This document shows, one piece after another, positions 36,661 through 46,902 of a DNA stretch of 64,000 nt. Every line of letters starts with the position of its first letter. Positions within the stretch are counted from its first letter, which is position 1. Position numbers and translations under genes: made by a program. The DNA is from Cryptomeria japonica (lineage: Eukaryota > Streptophyta > Pinopsida > Cupressales > Cupressaceae). Where the stretch lies: contig NC_081406.1 in assembly GCF_030272615.1 (NCBI RefSeq), positions 232,428,396 through 232,492,395 of the forward strand. Direction: 5' to 3'. The notes under the pieces are model-generated. The model was given only the letters and a program-made list of their open reading frames with translations. It was not told the origin of the DNA and made no database searches.

Positions 36661-37560
36661 ATGAGTTCACCAAAAGAATATGGAAGACCACATCCTAACA
36701 AGCGAGTATCCATCATGATACTTATATGGGACCATACTACCTTTCAAAGATGGGGTGAACTGGAAGAGGAAGACTTATACAAAATGCTTTACAAAGACAT
36801 TGAAGATGATACACAAGATCACATCAGTCTACCATGTGAGAAATATGGCAAAGGTTTCAAGATCCTACAAAAATTCGGGTATGATGGCAAAATCCCTCTT
36901 GGGTTACAAAAGGAAGGCATCATTGAACCTTTACAACCTGAATTGACTTTAAAAAAGGAACGCTCGAAAGGACTTGGTTTCTTGACTTCCAAGGTCCACA
37001 CTCAAAGGACAGAAGAAGCCTTACAAATCAAAGCTGCCAAAATTCAACAAGAGGGTCGCTATTCCACAGACTCCAATGAATGGGAATGGGGTTTAGACAA
37101 ATCTTCCAGTGACTATGAGCTCACCGAGACATTCAGAGAGCCAGATGAACCCACAAAAGAGGAGGAATTTTATAAAAAGTTCAAAGTTGGTCAAGAAACA
37201 ACCCATGAGGATTCCACACAGTCCTTGTCTCAAGGTCCTAGGTTGAAATCACATAGGATGAGAACACCTGTCCCAGAACGCGCTACTAGTGATGATAATT
37301 TGGATTCACTCGCAATCGAGACTGATGAGGAGAGTGCCATCGATGACCTCGATAATTACCTTGACATACCTGAATATAACTGCATCTTCACTCTTAGCCC
37401 CGCTAACTTTGAAGACATTAAAGGCCTTCCCCTTGTTCACCACCAACTCATTGACTGGGATCATGAAGGACCTGCACAGTTTGACACATTCCAAAATGAT
37501 GAAGCTTTTATTGACTATCTTGGCATATGAGATGATCTTCCCCCTGGGGACCATAAAGTG
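36661..37560 (+). pseudogene. G-patch-like linker between protease and RT
   Basis: At 36838-36984 the frame reads YGKGFKILQKFGYDGKIPLG, then LQKEGIIEPL and ERSKGLGF. This follows the G-patch pattern (aromatic, hhh..GY.G..LG...GI.EP......GLGF), a glycine-rich nucleic-acid or helicase-cofactor module. An acidic linker rich in Glu and Asp follows. TGA at 37528. The resemblance is by pattern only. Confidence 0.55.
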
Positions 37561-38760
37561 GGATACACTATAGAACTCAATAGCGTGGCATATTTTGGTG
37601 AGGGTGTCGGACCTTCCAGTCGCAAAAATGTGAAAATAAGAACAAACCAAGGGTCTTATGGCGAAAACCACACTGTGGCACTGTCTGACCCCAAAAAAGT
37701 AAAAAGAAAGGACGTATCTGAGGGCAAAAACCTCTCTGAGGCACCTGAAGATGGAAGGCTCGACATTCTCCCAGCATCATATGAGGAAAAGTCATCCATG
37801 TTGGTAGAGGAGACTATCAAAAAAAACATTGGTACAGAAGAGGTTCCACACAACATATTCCTGGCACAATCATTGACAGAGTCAGAAAGGTCAAAATTCA
37901 TAAGTTTCTTCAAAGAACAACAAATCAACTTTGCCTGGTCATATGCTGATATGCCTGGATTAGATCTGGATTTGGTAATGCATCATTTGACAGTTAAACT
38001 GGGGGCAAAACCAGTGAAACAGAAATTAAGAAAGATGCATCCACAAGTGGCATTACTAGTCAAAGCAGAACTTGAGAAATTATTGGATGTTGGATTCATA
38101 CGCCCAATTGATTATCCTGAATGAATCTCCAACTTAGTGCTTGTTAGTAAACTAGATCACAACATCAGAATATGTACAGATTTCAGAGACATCAACAAAG
38201 CTTGCCCAAAGGATGACTTCCCATTACCAAATATTGACTTGATTGTTGATCTCACAGTAAGTCATGAAATGTTATCGTTGATGGATGGATTCTCTGGTTA
38301 TAATCAAATAAAGATCGCGCCCGAGGATCAACACAAAAAATCAGTCACTTGTCCTTGGAGAGCTTTCTGCTGGAATGTCATGCCCTTCAGGCTAAAAAAT
38401 GCAGGTGCTACATATCAAAGAGCCATGACTACTATCTTTCATGATCTCATGCACGTAATTGTGGAAGATTATGTCGACGACCTCTTGGGAAAATCAATAG
38501 ACATAAATACACACTTGGACATACTTTCAGTCATCTTTGATTGGTTGGAAAAATACAAAGTAAGATTAAACCCCAAGAAATGTGTTTTTGGAGTAACCTC
38601 CGGGAAGCTCCTAGGATTCATTGTATCAAAAAGAGGAATCGAAGTTGATCCAGCAAAAGTCAAGGCCATCTTGGAGATGCAACCACCAAGAAATATCAGT
38701 CAACTTCGGTCTTTACAAGGAAGACTCCAATCCATACGAAGATTCATAGCGTAACTTGCA
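37561..38760 (+). pseudogene. Tat reverse transcriptase
   Basis: Linker phrases FAWSYADMPGLDLDLVMHHL and KPVKQKLRKMHPQ lead into the polymerase: GFIRPIDYPE, a stop at 38122 where a Trp codon is usual, VLVSKLDHNIRICTDFRDIN, KACPKDDFPLPNID, LSLMDGFSGYNQI, MPFRLKNAGATYQRAM, and YVDD with its catalytic Asp pair at 38476-38481. KCVFGVTSGKLLGFIVSKRG follows. TAA at 38752. It copies the RNA into DNA in cytoplasmic particles. Confidence 0.92.
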
Positions 38761-39300
38761 GATAAGTGTAATCCTTTTCAGCACTTGCTACATAAAAACA
38801 TCAAATTCAAATGGGATGATAACTGTCAACAGGCTTTCCAGACACTCAAAGATTATCTTTTGAATCTACCAATTTTGATGCCACCAGTTCCAGATCAGCC
38901 TCTGTTACTATACATATTAGCTACTCCAACAGCACTGGGGGCACGCTTAGCACAACAAATTGCTGAGGGCAAAGAAAAAGCAGTATACTATATCAGTTGC
39001 ACATTGGTGGGATATGAGCTAAACTACACACCAATTGAGCGTGCATGTCTCACCGTGGTCTTTGCTTCACAGAAATTACAACATTACATGCTCACTCATA
39101 AGACTAAGTTGGTTGCAAGAATCGATCCATTGAAATACCTTCTCAATAAAGCAACACTTACTGGGCGACTAGCCAAATGGATAATGATCCTGAGTGAATT
39201 CGACATCGAGTATGTGGATAGAAAAGCAATAAAAGGACAAGCCATCGCAGATCAATTAGCAGATGCTCCCATGATAGATGATGTTCCTCTAAGTTTAGAA
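38761..39300 (+). pseudogene. Tat RNase H (Gypsy type)
   Basis: Directly follows the polymerase. KWDDNCQQAFQTLKDYLLN, QPLLLYILATPTALGARL, KAVYYISCTLVGYELNYTPI, QHYMLTHKTKLVAR and TGRLAKWIMILSEFDIEYV are the standard Gypsy connection and RNase H phrases. The usual first catalytic Asp region reads LYILAT, so the domain looks degenerate, as is common where a second RNase H is present. Confidence 0.8.
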
Positions 39301-39700
39301 TTTCCAGATGAATCCATTTTAACAATGTCACATGCAAAGCCATGGCAACTGTACTTCGATGGCTCATACACACAGCATGGGGCAAGAGCTGGCATCCTCT
39401 TTATAACTCCTCAAGGGGATTCTATACCAAAGTCATACCGCTTATCATTTCCTTGCACTAACAATATAGCGGAATATGAGGCATTAACAACTAGATTACA
39501 GATTGCAGTTCAGTGGAAGATCCAGGACTTTTGTGTTTTTAGGGATTCTCAACTTGTAATCCGTCAAGCAACTGATGATTACTAAACAAAAGATGAAAAA
39601 TTAATGCCTTACAAACAAATGGTGGATGACCTAAAACAACACTTCACAAAGATAGATTTTGAGTAGATACCAAGAGAGCAGAATCAAGCCACAGATGCCA
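39301..39700 (+). pseudogene. Second RNase H (archaeal-like type, Tat hallmark)
   Basis: WQLYFDGSYTQHGARAGILF begins a complete second RNase H with Asp at 39358, NNIAEYEALTTRLQIA carrying the Glu, and FRDSQLVIRQ carrying the next Asp. The tail AMAIIASLID is also typical. Stops at 39583 and 39664; the latter is in FE-stop-IPREQN, where Trp is usual. Plant Tat elements are known for carrying two RNase H domains. Confidence 0.82.
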
Positions 39701-41091
39701 TGGCTATAATTGCTTCACTGATCGATCTACCTCCAAATGAGACCCGCTATGAGTTCTTGGTAGATAACCTTTTGGTTCCTTCATATGAAATCATTCCTAC
39801 TAAGATGATATGTGTTGTCGGTCCCAAGTCCCAGTTATATGGTTCCATTTTCACATACCTTCGTGACAATACCCTACCTCCTGATCTATCAAATAACCAA
39901 CGTCGCACTTTCATTCGCCAATCCTCTCGATATGTCATTTTAGCTAATATCCTATACCGGCGAGGTCTAGATGGCACTCTTCTTAGATGTTTAGAAAGTG
40001 ACGAAGCTCAGATTGCGTTACATGAAGTACATGAAGGGATATGTGGTCCACATGCTAGTGGTCCTACCTTAGCCAAGAAACTCATCAGGACTGGATATTA
40101 CTGGCCCAATATGAAAAAAGACTCATATCAGTTTGTCAAGAAATGTAAGCAATGTCAAATTCATGGAGACCTCATACATGCACCAGTGCAAGAACTTCAA
40201 CCAATTGCATCTCCTTGGCCCTTTTGTCAGTGGGGACTCGATCTCATAGGCAAGATTCACCCTCCTTCTTCCAATGGTCATAAATTCATTATCATTGCCA
40301 CAGAGTATTTCACAAAATAGATTGAAGCTGTGCCTCTCACACAAGTCACTGAAAAATAGATTGCTACATTCATTCTCAACTATATCATTTGTCGATACGG
40401 TATTCCTGTTTCCATTATCACTGATAACGGGCGTCCCTTCAAAAATCAGGATGTTCGTGAACTCTGTGACCGCTTCCATATTTCCCATCATTTCTCCACG
40501 CCGTATTACCCCCAAGGTAATGGTCAAGCTGAGGCGTCTAATAAGACAATCCTTAAAATCCTCAAAAAGACAGTCGACGACGCTGGCCGTAATTGGCATA
40601 TCCAACTTAATCCTGCACTTTGGGCATACCGCACAAGTGTTCGCACACCCACAGGAGCCACACCCTATTCACTTGTCTACGGCACTGAAGCCATCTTGCC
40701 TATTGAGGTCGAGCTACCCTCTTTACGGGTCTCTTTGCAAAACATTATCAGTGATGAAGACTATAGGGTCTCTCGCTTACAAGAACTTGAACTACTAGAT
40801 GAATGAAGACAAACTACTTTTAATCATCTCAAGGCTTACCAACAACGAATGAGTCGCAGCTACAATCACAAGGTCAAGCCTCACACATTTGAGGTAGGGG
40901 ATTTAGTTCTCAGAGAAAATCCCAAAAATCAGCAAGATAGAGAGAAGAAGGGCAAGTTCGAACCAAATTGGCTTGGTCCTTACATCAGTACAACAACATA
41001 TGGATCTAGGGCATATCAGCTCTCAACTAGAGAAGGTGAACCTTTGGAGGATCCTATCAACAACATGCACCTTTGCAGGTTTTTCACATAG
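39701..41091 (+). pseudogene. Tat integrase
   Basis: The zinc domain (HEVHEGICGPHASGPTLAKK...CKQCQ) spans about 40020-40160. The catalytic triad is in GLDLIG (Asp 40240), TDNGRPF (Asp 40423) and GQAEASNK (Glu 40531), with exactly 35 residues between the last two. Stops lie at 40318, 40357 and 40804; the first is in YFTK-stop-IEAVP, where Trp is usual. The C-terminal end (VKPHTFEVGDLVLRE, KFEPNWLGPY, AYQLSTREGE) closes at TAG 41089 with no chromodomain. Confidence 0.9.
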
Positions 41092-42855
41092 CTCTTCAGA
41101 GTATCCTAATTCAAAAAATACAAAAAAATTCAAAAAATTCAAAAATACAAATACAAAAAAAAAAATTATAAAACAAAAAAAATTGTTACTTGGTGAAAAC
41201 CTGGCAAACAGGCGCCTTGTGACACAAAAAACATTGAAAAATCGAAAAAAGTAAAGAGAAATAATTTCGTCCAATGGTGAAAACCACTTCGGTGGCGCCT
41301 TGGGCAAGTACCATGGTGAAAATTGGGTCACCAACGCCATGTGTAGAGACATTGCTCTTCCCTTCTTCAGGATTCCATTTCATCCTTCACTTTGCACACA
41401 TTCACAACCTATTCATTCATAATAAACTTACACATTCCCATCATGGCTTGTTATTGATCTACCTAAGATTGGTTCACCATTCATAATAAACCTCCCTTTT
41501 CACTCCCTTTCCATCCATAATAAATCAGATCCTATCTGTGGCTAAGGCAAATCCTACGTCTAGTGATGGGTGTGGAACTGAGAACATCACATGTTTCGAG
41601 GAATACAGTTTCTTCCAGCTTTCTTCAGTCTATCCGTGCACAATCCGCAATAAAGCAACATTTGCATCATAGATCCGTAATAAAGTTTCATCTTCTCTGC
41701 AATAAAGTATCAGTTTCATGGATTTAGTTAGTTTCAGATGAGACACAACAGCAACAATGGGCTTCAACAAATCAAATCTTTCAACAGACTCAGACAACAT
41801 TATGGTTCAGTGTTATCTATCCTTTCTATGAAAGTAAACATTGTGACCACAATCAAATAAGACTTATACAAGTGACAAGAGACACTAAACTTGAGGGCTA
41901 CAGTGGATGTTGGTGTCGAGTCTTGATTTTTTTTTGATTTCATCTTTTTTGGTGACATGTCTTTTAGCTTTTCCAGGATGTCTCTGACTAGAGATTCTAT
42001 CTCCAGGATGTCTTTGACTAGAAAGGCGAGGATGGGGTATCGTCACCTATCTCTATTTGTTGTCTGTGGATTGTCTCTTAGTAATGCTATGACCTGTCCA
42101 AGGATATGAGGACACTGTGAATCTAGTATGAATTGGGGCATTCCTTGTTTGTGACTGTCTTATCTCCATGCAAACAGGTACAATGACTTTCTGGGTTGAA
42201 CATATGCCTCGATTGTCATAACCTACTTGCCATAATAAAGCTCAATGATGATAACACACAAGAAGCTCTTTCACTTTCATATCTTCTGTCTTTCATCCCC
42301 CTTTCTTGATTGACTTCTATCGCCCTTCTCGAGTCCGCGTAGCCTGCTATCACATGACTGAGTATAATGACACACCAAAAACATTTGCATTTCATGTAGT
42401 TTCACCTACATTATCACATGTTAGCATTCCATACATACATATAGATATCACAATTGCATCACATCCTGTATACAACACATGTTAGCACATTTTGCATTTT
42501 CATCATGTCAATAATCTTTTGCATCATCATATTCATCTGCATTACATACATTCACAATTGCATTTGCATACACATATAAAACATAAAATAACACAAAAAT
42601 ATTGCATTGCATCATATACATATTTGCATCCATATCATAAAATACTGCATAGAGGCATACATCATGAAACATACATCACATAGGTACACATGCATATAGC
42701 TGCCACAAAGATGAATCATCTCATATATATATATATATATAAAGTGTCATGATACAATGATGTCAAAATCATATGGCTACAATCACTCGAAGGTGTCTAC
42801 ATCATCATACAAAAATGATACAATACTGATATATAGGGAGCCCTCTACGGCTATG
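41092..42855. other. Tat spacer between integrase and antisense gene
   Basis: Non-coding. It holds A-rich phrases (41110-41190), repeats of CCATAATAAA or CCGCAATAAAG type (41510-41700), CATTTGCAT-like repeats (42380-42640) and an (AT)n run at 42725-42741. It contains the ends of two convergent units, so polyadenylation signals for both may lie here. Confidence 0.5.
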
Positions 42856-44817
42856 ATGAACTCCCTCCCTCGGAGCCGCCTGGCCTCGACAGAATCTAAG
42901 CCCCTGAAGGACCCGCCCCAAGATCATCCCTCCTGTCCCCTCTATCTAGTGGTGGTGGAGGACCCATAACCCCACCAATAGATGCCTGTCTCCTCTGGCT
43001 CCCTCCTGTAGCTGTCGCTATCCGTGATGGTCTATGGAAGCTCCTCGCCTGCTGATCAAGTAGGACTGCACCATAATACAGATCCCGCTAGTAGGCAATC
43101 TCCTCCCCTGCCCGCAGGACGTAGGCATATCCAGCCCTTGTGTCCTCTGCCGCCTGCCTCCCAACCCTCAGTGCTGTCTCAGCCTCTGTGTAGCGCTGAA
43201 TGGCCCGATCCCGCTCTCGCTCAGTATCTCTGAGCCGCCTCCTGAGCATATCCCTCTCCCTCTCCAGGTTCTGGATCTCATCTGCCTATCCCTGACAGAT
43301 CTCCCTCAGCTCCATCAGCTCATCCTCCTCTGCCTCAGCCCCCTGTGGCTCTGCCTATGGCTCCCCCTGTACAGGTGCCTGCCCCTGTGCCTATGCCTGT
43401 ACTGGTGCCTGTCCCTGTATCTGTCCCTGTACCTGTCCCTGTACCTACACCTGTCTGGGACCCTATACTGCTGGCACCTGTAGCGGTAATCCACCGCGAC
43501 CTCTCACTACCCGAGCCTACCTATCCTCTCCACCCTCCCTCTACGGCGCCACCCTCCTCTCTCCAACTGCCCCCCTTCTCCTCCGTCAGCTTCTACCACC
43601 ATCATCTCCATCATCATCCCCATCCCCACCACCATCTCCATCTAGTAGCTCTCTTGGATCCGTCAGGCGTGGGAATGGATGCTCAACCCAGTATGCTGTG
43701 TACTCGGCATCCATGCTGGCATCCTCGATCTCTGGCCACATGTCCCAGGGTAGGGGCATCATCTCTACTAGCTGTGTAACAGCCTGATCATATGATAATA
43801 AGGGCCCAAACTGCGCCTGATCCCTGACAGTCCGTGCATACATGCCTGAACCCCGTGGCATCCACTGAATCCTGCCGAATTGCCTGCCCATCCTGTCCAC
43901 TAGCTGCCTCTCTAGTACATAGGGTGTCCGCCCAATCAAATACCTACTCCAGAAGGTGTAGGGCAGCTCTACCGCATCATCCTCCCACTGTTTGCATCCC
44001 AGGTATGGCCTCCATATAACCATATCAATGTCATCAATCACTCGCCGCCAATGCTCTAACCTGCCAATCCATGGCTACGAAGTGATCATGTCGTACAAGT
44101 GTACAAAAATGCATTTGTGACCTCTGCCCCTGAAATGTATCGGTCTCGTCACTGGCAGATGCTCATAGGCCCACACCTGTAACAATGTGACCCCGCAGCC
44201 CAATCCCACTGACCCATGGTACACAAACTGATGCAGCTCGTAATACAGGTGTGCCAGCACACACGGTCCCCAGGCATATCTGGTGTGCTATGTCACCAGT
44301 GTCTCCAATGCACCTCCCCATCCCATAGCCAACCCTCATGTCGCTCTATCAGGACACAAGAACCCACTGATCGCTCCTCCTATCACTACTGGCAACACTA
44401 ATCCTGTAGCTATCATGGTGTCCCAAGCCACATGCCCTACCCTCCTCTCTGGTCCTGGATCCTGGAACACTCGTCTCAGGGCCTCCCTGTCTCCATCTCA
44501 ATCTTAGGGAATCAACTCTCCATCGATCGGTATCCTCAGAATCCTGTATATATCCTCGAGGGTGACTATCATCTCCCCCATTGGCAAATGAAAAGTGCAA
44601 GTCTCAGAGTGCCACCTCTCCGCCAGTGCAGTCAGCAATCCCATGTTCATCCGAAACTCAGACACATACAAAATATGTCTCAGACCCATAGCCTCAATCG
44701 CAGCTCGGTCCTCAAAGGTCAACTCAGGTCGCAATCTCTGCGTCGACGGGAATCTCTCCCGTGACTCCAACATAGGCAAATACTCCTACAGTCAAGCAAA
44801 TCAATCATGTCAGTCAT

Positions 44818-45092
44818 CATGGCATTCACTGTTCATCACAAAATGCTACTTTTTATCTAAGTACATATGGCATTCTATCCTAGTGACACTCACTGTTCAT
44901 CACAAAGTGTTGCTATTTATCTTAGTGGTACTCCCTATTCATCACAAAGTACTACGTGTTTGGCACTCCCTGTTCATCACAAAGTGCTGCTCACATTTGC
45001 ACTCACTGTTCATCACAAAGTGCTGCTCATATTTTAGTACTCCCTGTTCATCACAAAGTACTATATCTTGGTACTCACTGTTCATCACAAAG
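44818..45092. repeat. Repeats of CACTGTTCATCACAAAGTG
   Basis: About seven copies of CACTGTTCATCACAAAGTGC with small variations, 30-60 bp apart. Two further partial copies (TCATCACAGAAC and TCTATCACAAAA) lie in a diverged direct repeat at 45113-45290 built on TGCTTGAGTGAATCCTCT. Confidence 0.85.
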
Positions 45093-45309
45093 TGCCTTGA
45101 TCTATCTTATCCTAGGGCCTCTGCTTGAGTGAATCCTCTTGAGTAGTTTCCTAATTGGCAACGTATGTTCTATCACAAAATTGTCAATCCTAGCCCTATT
45201 TGCAATCCTAGTCTTCCCTAGAGGACCTGCTTGAGTGAATCCTCTCAACAACTTATCCAATCGATAGAGTATGTTCATCACAGAACTGATGATTTGACCT
45301 AGAAGACAC

Positions 45310-45600
45310 AAATTCACATTTTTGGACACAAACGCGCTTTCCTGACATAAACGCGCTTGAAGACTGCATAAACACGCCTGTTTTACACAGACGTGCCTGA
45401 AACACACAGACATGCCTATACTCTGCATAGATGCACCTGGGCGACATAGACGTGCCTTTTTGACATAGACGTGCCTACACAGCACAGACGCAGCCGCATT
45501 TTGCACAGATGCGTTTTTCATCACAGACGTGCCTGACACAAACACAGACGTGCCTAGCGAGCATAGACGCGCCTGGCACCAACGTAGACACGCCTGGACG
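45310..45600 (-). repeat. Mirror copies of the CGCGTCTGTG motif
   Basis: About 14 copies of ACAGACGTGCCTG-like motifs on the plus strand (AAACGCGCTT, AGACGTGCCT, AGACGCGCCTGG) at about 15-30 bp spacing. On the minus strand they read CAGGCGCGTCTATG, matching the two leader clusters at 31400-31660 and 32871-33070. They lie in the intron close to the 5' end of the antisense transcript. Confidence 0.82.
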
Positions 45601-45863
45601 TTTTTGACATTTTTTGGACCCTAACCTAAAGCGCATTTATTACCCTATCTAGCATGCATTAATGACAACAATAAATGCAACAAAGTATAAGGAGGTTTTA
45701 TGGTACTTACCGGCTCTTCTGCCTCTGCTGGCCTCTGGAATCGGCGAACGCGGTCGAATCTGTGAACAAAGGCCATCGCTGCTAACTGCTGCTGCTCTAT
45801 CTCGCTCTACACTCTAATCTCTTGGATGTGTGGATGACAATGAGGATGTATTTCCCTCATGGT

Positions 45864-45875
45864 CTATCTTATAGA
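45864..45875 (-). promoter_or_regulatory. Putative TATA box of the antisense gene
   Basis: On the minus strand TCTATAAGATAG lies about 90 nt upstream of the exon 1 ATG at 45776, leaving room for a start site near 45840 and a 60-nt leader. It lies inside the element and outside the LTR, so the antisense unit would have its own promoter. Confidence 0.5.
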
Positions 45876-46100
45876 CTGCCCTAACCCTCATTTCCCGAGT
45901 CAGTCTTCATTATCCCGTGACTCTGTCACTTTATCCGGTCAGTCCATTCTAGCCTTTCTTTCTTATCGAGAGATTGTCTGCAATCTTTTCAGACATTTTC
46001 ATCCAATCTCTTGAGGGGGCATATCATTCCCATCTTGGGGCAACTTTGTATCAGTTCATCTTATCTTCTTTGAAACAACGCGACAAACCGCATTGTCTCA

Positions 46101-46113
46101 AAGAGGGGCAAAA
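46101..46113 (+). promoter_or_regulatory. Polypurine tract of Tat element
   Basis: AAGAGGGGCAAAA directly before the 3' LTR, the expected place for plus-strand priming. Confidence 0.8.
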
Positions 46114-46897
46114 TGTAGACACCTAAAATTGTCATGTCTAATTAAATATATATTTTTATTTATTTAGTTATTTTAGCCTAATTCTTCTATTAATTAAATA
46201 AATCTTTATTTATTTAATTAATTCATTTATCCTCTTCTAGCCTTATTTCTCATTTAAATAAATACATTTATTTATTTAAATTATCCTTTTCCTGGATTAA
46301 ATAAATATCTTATTTATTTAATTGATCTCACTTCTTCTATTAATTAAATAAATCTTTATTTATTTAATTAATTCATTAACCTTTTCTACCCATGACACAT
46401 GTCATTCATCTCTTAATTCATACACTACCTACCCCTTTCATTATTTTATTATTTCTTTTACCTACCCTCTAATCATAGCCGACCTCCTTTTACACCTCTC
46501 AATCTTATCCCTCCATTTCATATAGTGTCTTCTATATAAGGAGATACTTCCTTCATTATCAAACCCTGGCTAATCAATTTTATGCACTTGACTACACTAC
46601 GCTTTTGAGCATATGCGATCCTACTTTCAACCACATTCCGTTCTTTGTTGAGCTCTTGTGCACATAAAATTTGAGAGCAAATATATCAAGAAAGATCAAT
46701 GGAGATAGGGAGAATGGAGATCCAAACCCTATTGGACATGTGATGGTATAATCTTTGTGATTTCGTTTGATTTGCATTGTCTTAGGTAATCTTCTATGTT
46801 ATTGTGGATCTTTGTTGTTGTTAGGCTAGGGTTTTGTGGTTGAATTCATTTAGCCTTTCAATATCGTCATTGTTGTTATCCATTTTCACCATAAACA
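46114..46897 (+). repeat. 3' LTR of Tat element
   Basis: 784 bp, TGTAGACACC to CCATAAACA, about 98 percent like the 5' LTR, with TATATAA at 46533. Followed by GTTAG (46898-46902). Confidence 0.92.
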
Positions 46898-46902
46898 GTT
46901 AG

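Larger units (their letters stand above)
44786..45710 (-). other. Intron of antisense PMD gene
   Basis: 925 nt with GTAAGT donor and TGTAG acceptor on the minus strand. Being antisense to the genomic RNA, it would not be removed during retrotransposition. It contains two repeat clusters listed separately. Confidence 0.7.
42856..45776 (-). pseudogene. Antisense plant mobile domain (PMD) gene, two exons
   Basis: Exon 1 (45776-45711) reads MAFVHRFDRVRRFQRPAEAEEP and meets a consensus donor GTAAGTACC. A 925-nt intron ends at TTGACTGTAG, and exon 2 starts at 44785 (EYLPMLESRERF) in the matching phase. Exon 2 stays in one frame to 43586 with stops only at 44504, 44498, 44288 and 44075. PMD (aminotransferase-like) phrases are clear: ALAERWHSETCTFHLPMGEM, IVTLEDIYRILRIPIDGE, RYAWGPCVLAHLYYELH, VWAYEHLPVTRP and a later IWRPYLG. 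MAIN/MAIL1-type nuclear proteins carry this domain; it is also known from MuDR and Gypsy elements. After 43586 a Gln-rich and coiled-coil-like C-terminal region (LRRRLRDTERERDRA) continues in shifted frames to about 42860. It is GC-richer than gag-pol. Confidence 0.82.
30502..46897 (+). mobile_element. Ty3/Gypsy Tat-type retrotransposon with antisense gene, 16.4 kb
   Basis: Structure in order: 785-bp LTR, primer site, 2.3-kb leader with short repeats, gag, protease, G-patch-like segment, reverse transcriptase, RNase H, second RNase H, integrase, 1.7-kb spacer, antisense PMD gene, repeat-rich intron and leader, polypurine tract, 784-bp LTR. Reverse transcriptase precedes integrase (Gypsy order). 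The second RNase H, very large size and lack of a chromodomain fit the Tat lineage. About 17 LTR differences were counted by eye, about 2 percent. Gag-pol carries about 17 nonsense codons and one clear frame change, so it is not autonomous now. Confidence 0.92.

Noticed and set aside
43345-43779. 144-codon plus-strand Pro-rich frame (VPVPVPVPTPV)
   Set aside because: It is the complement of the Gln-rich C-terminal region of the antisense PMD gene, and its repeat character explains the open frame.
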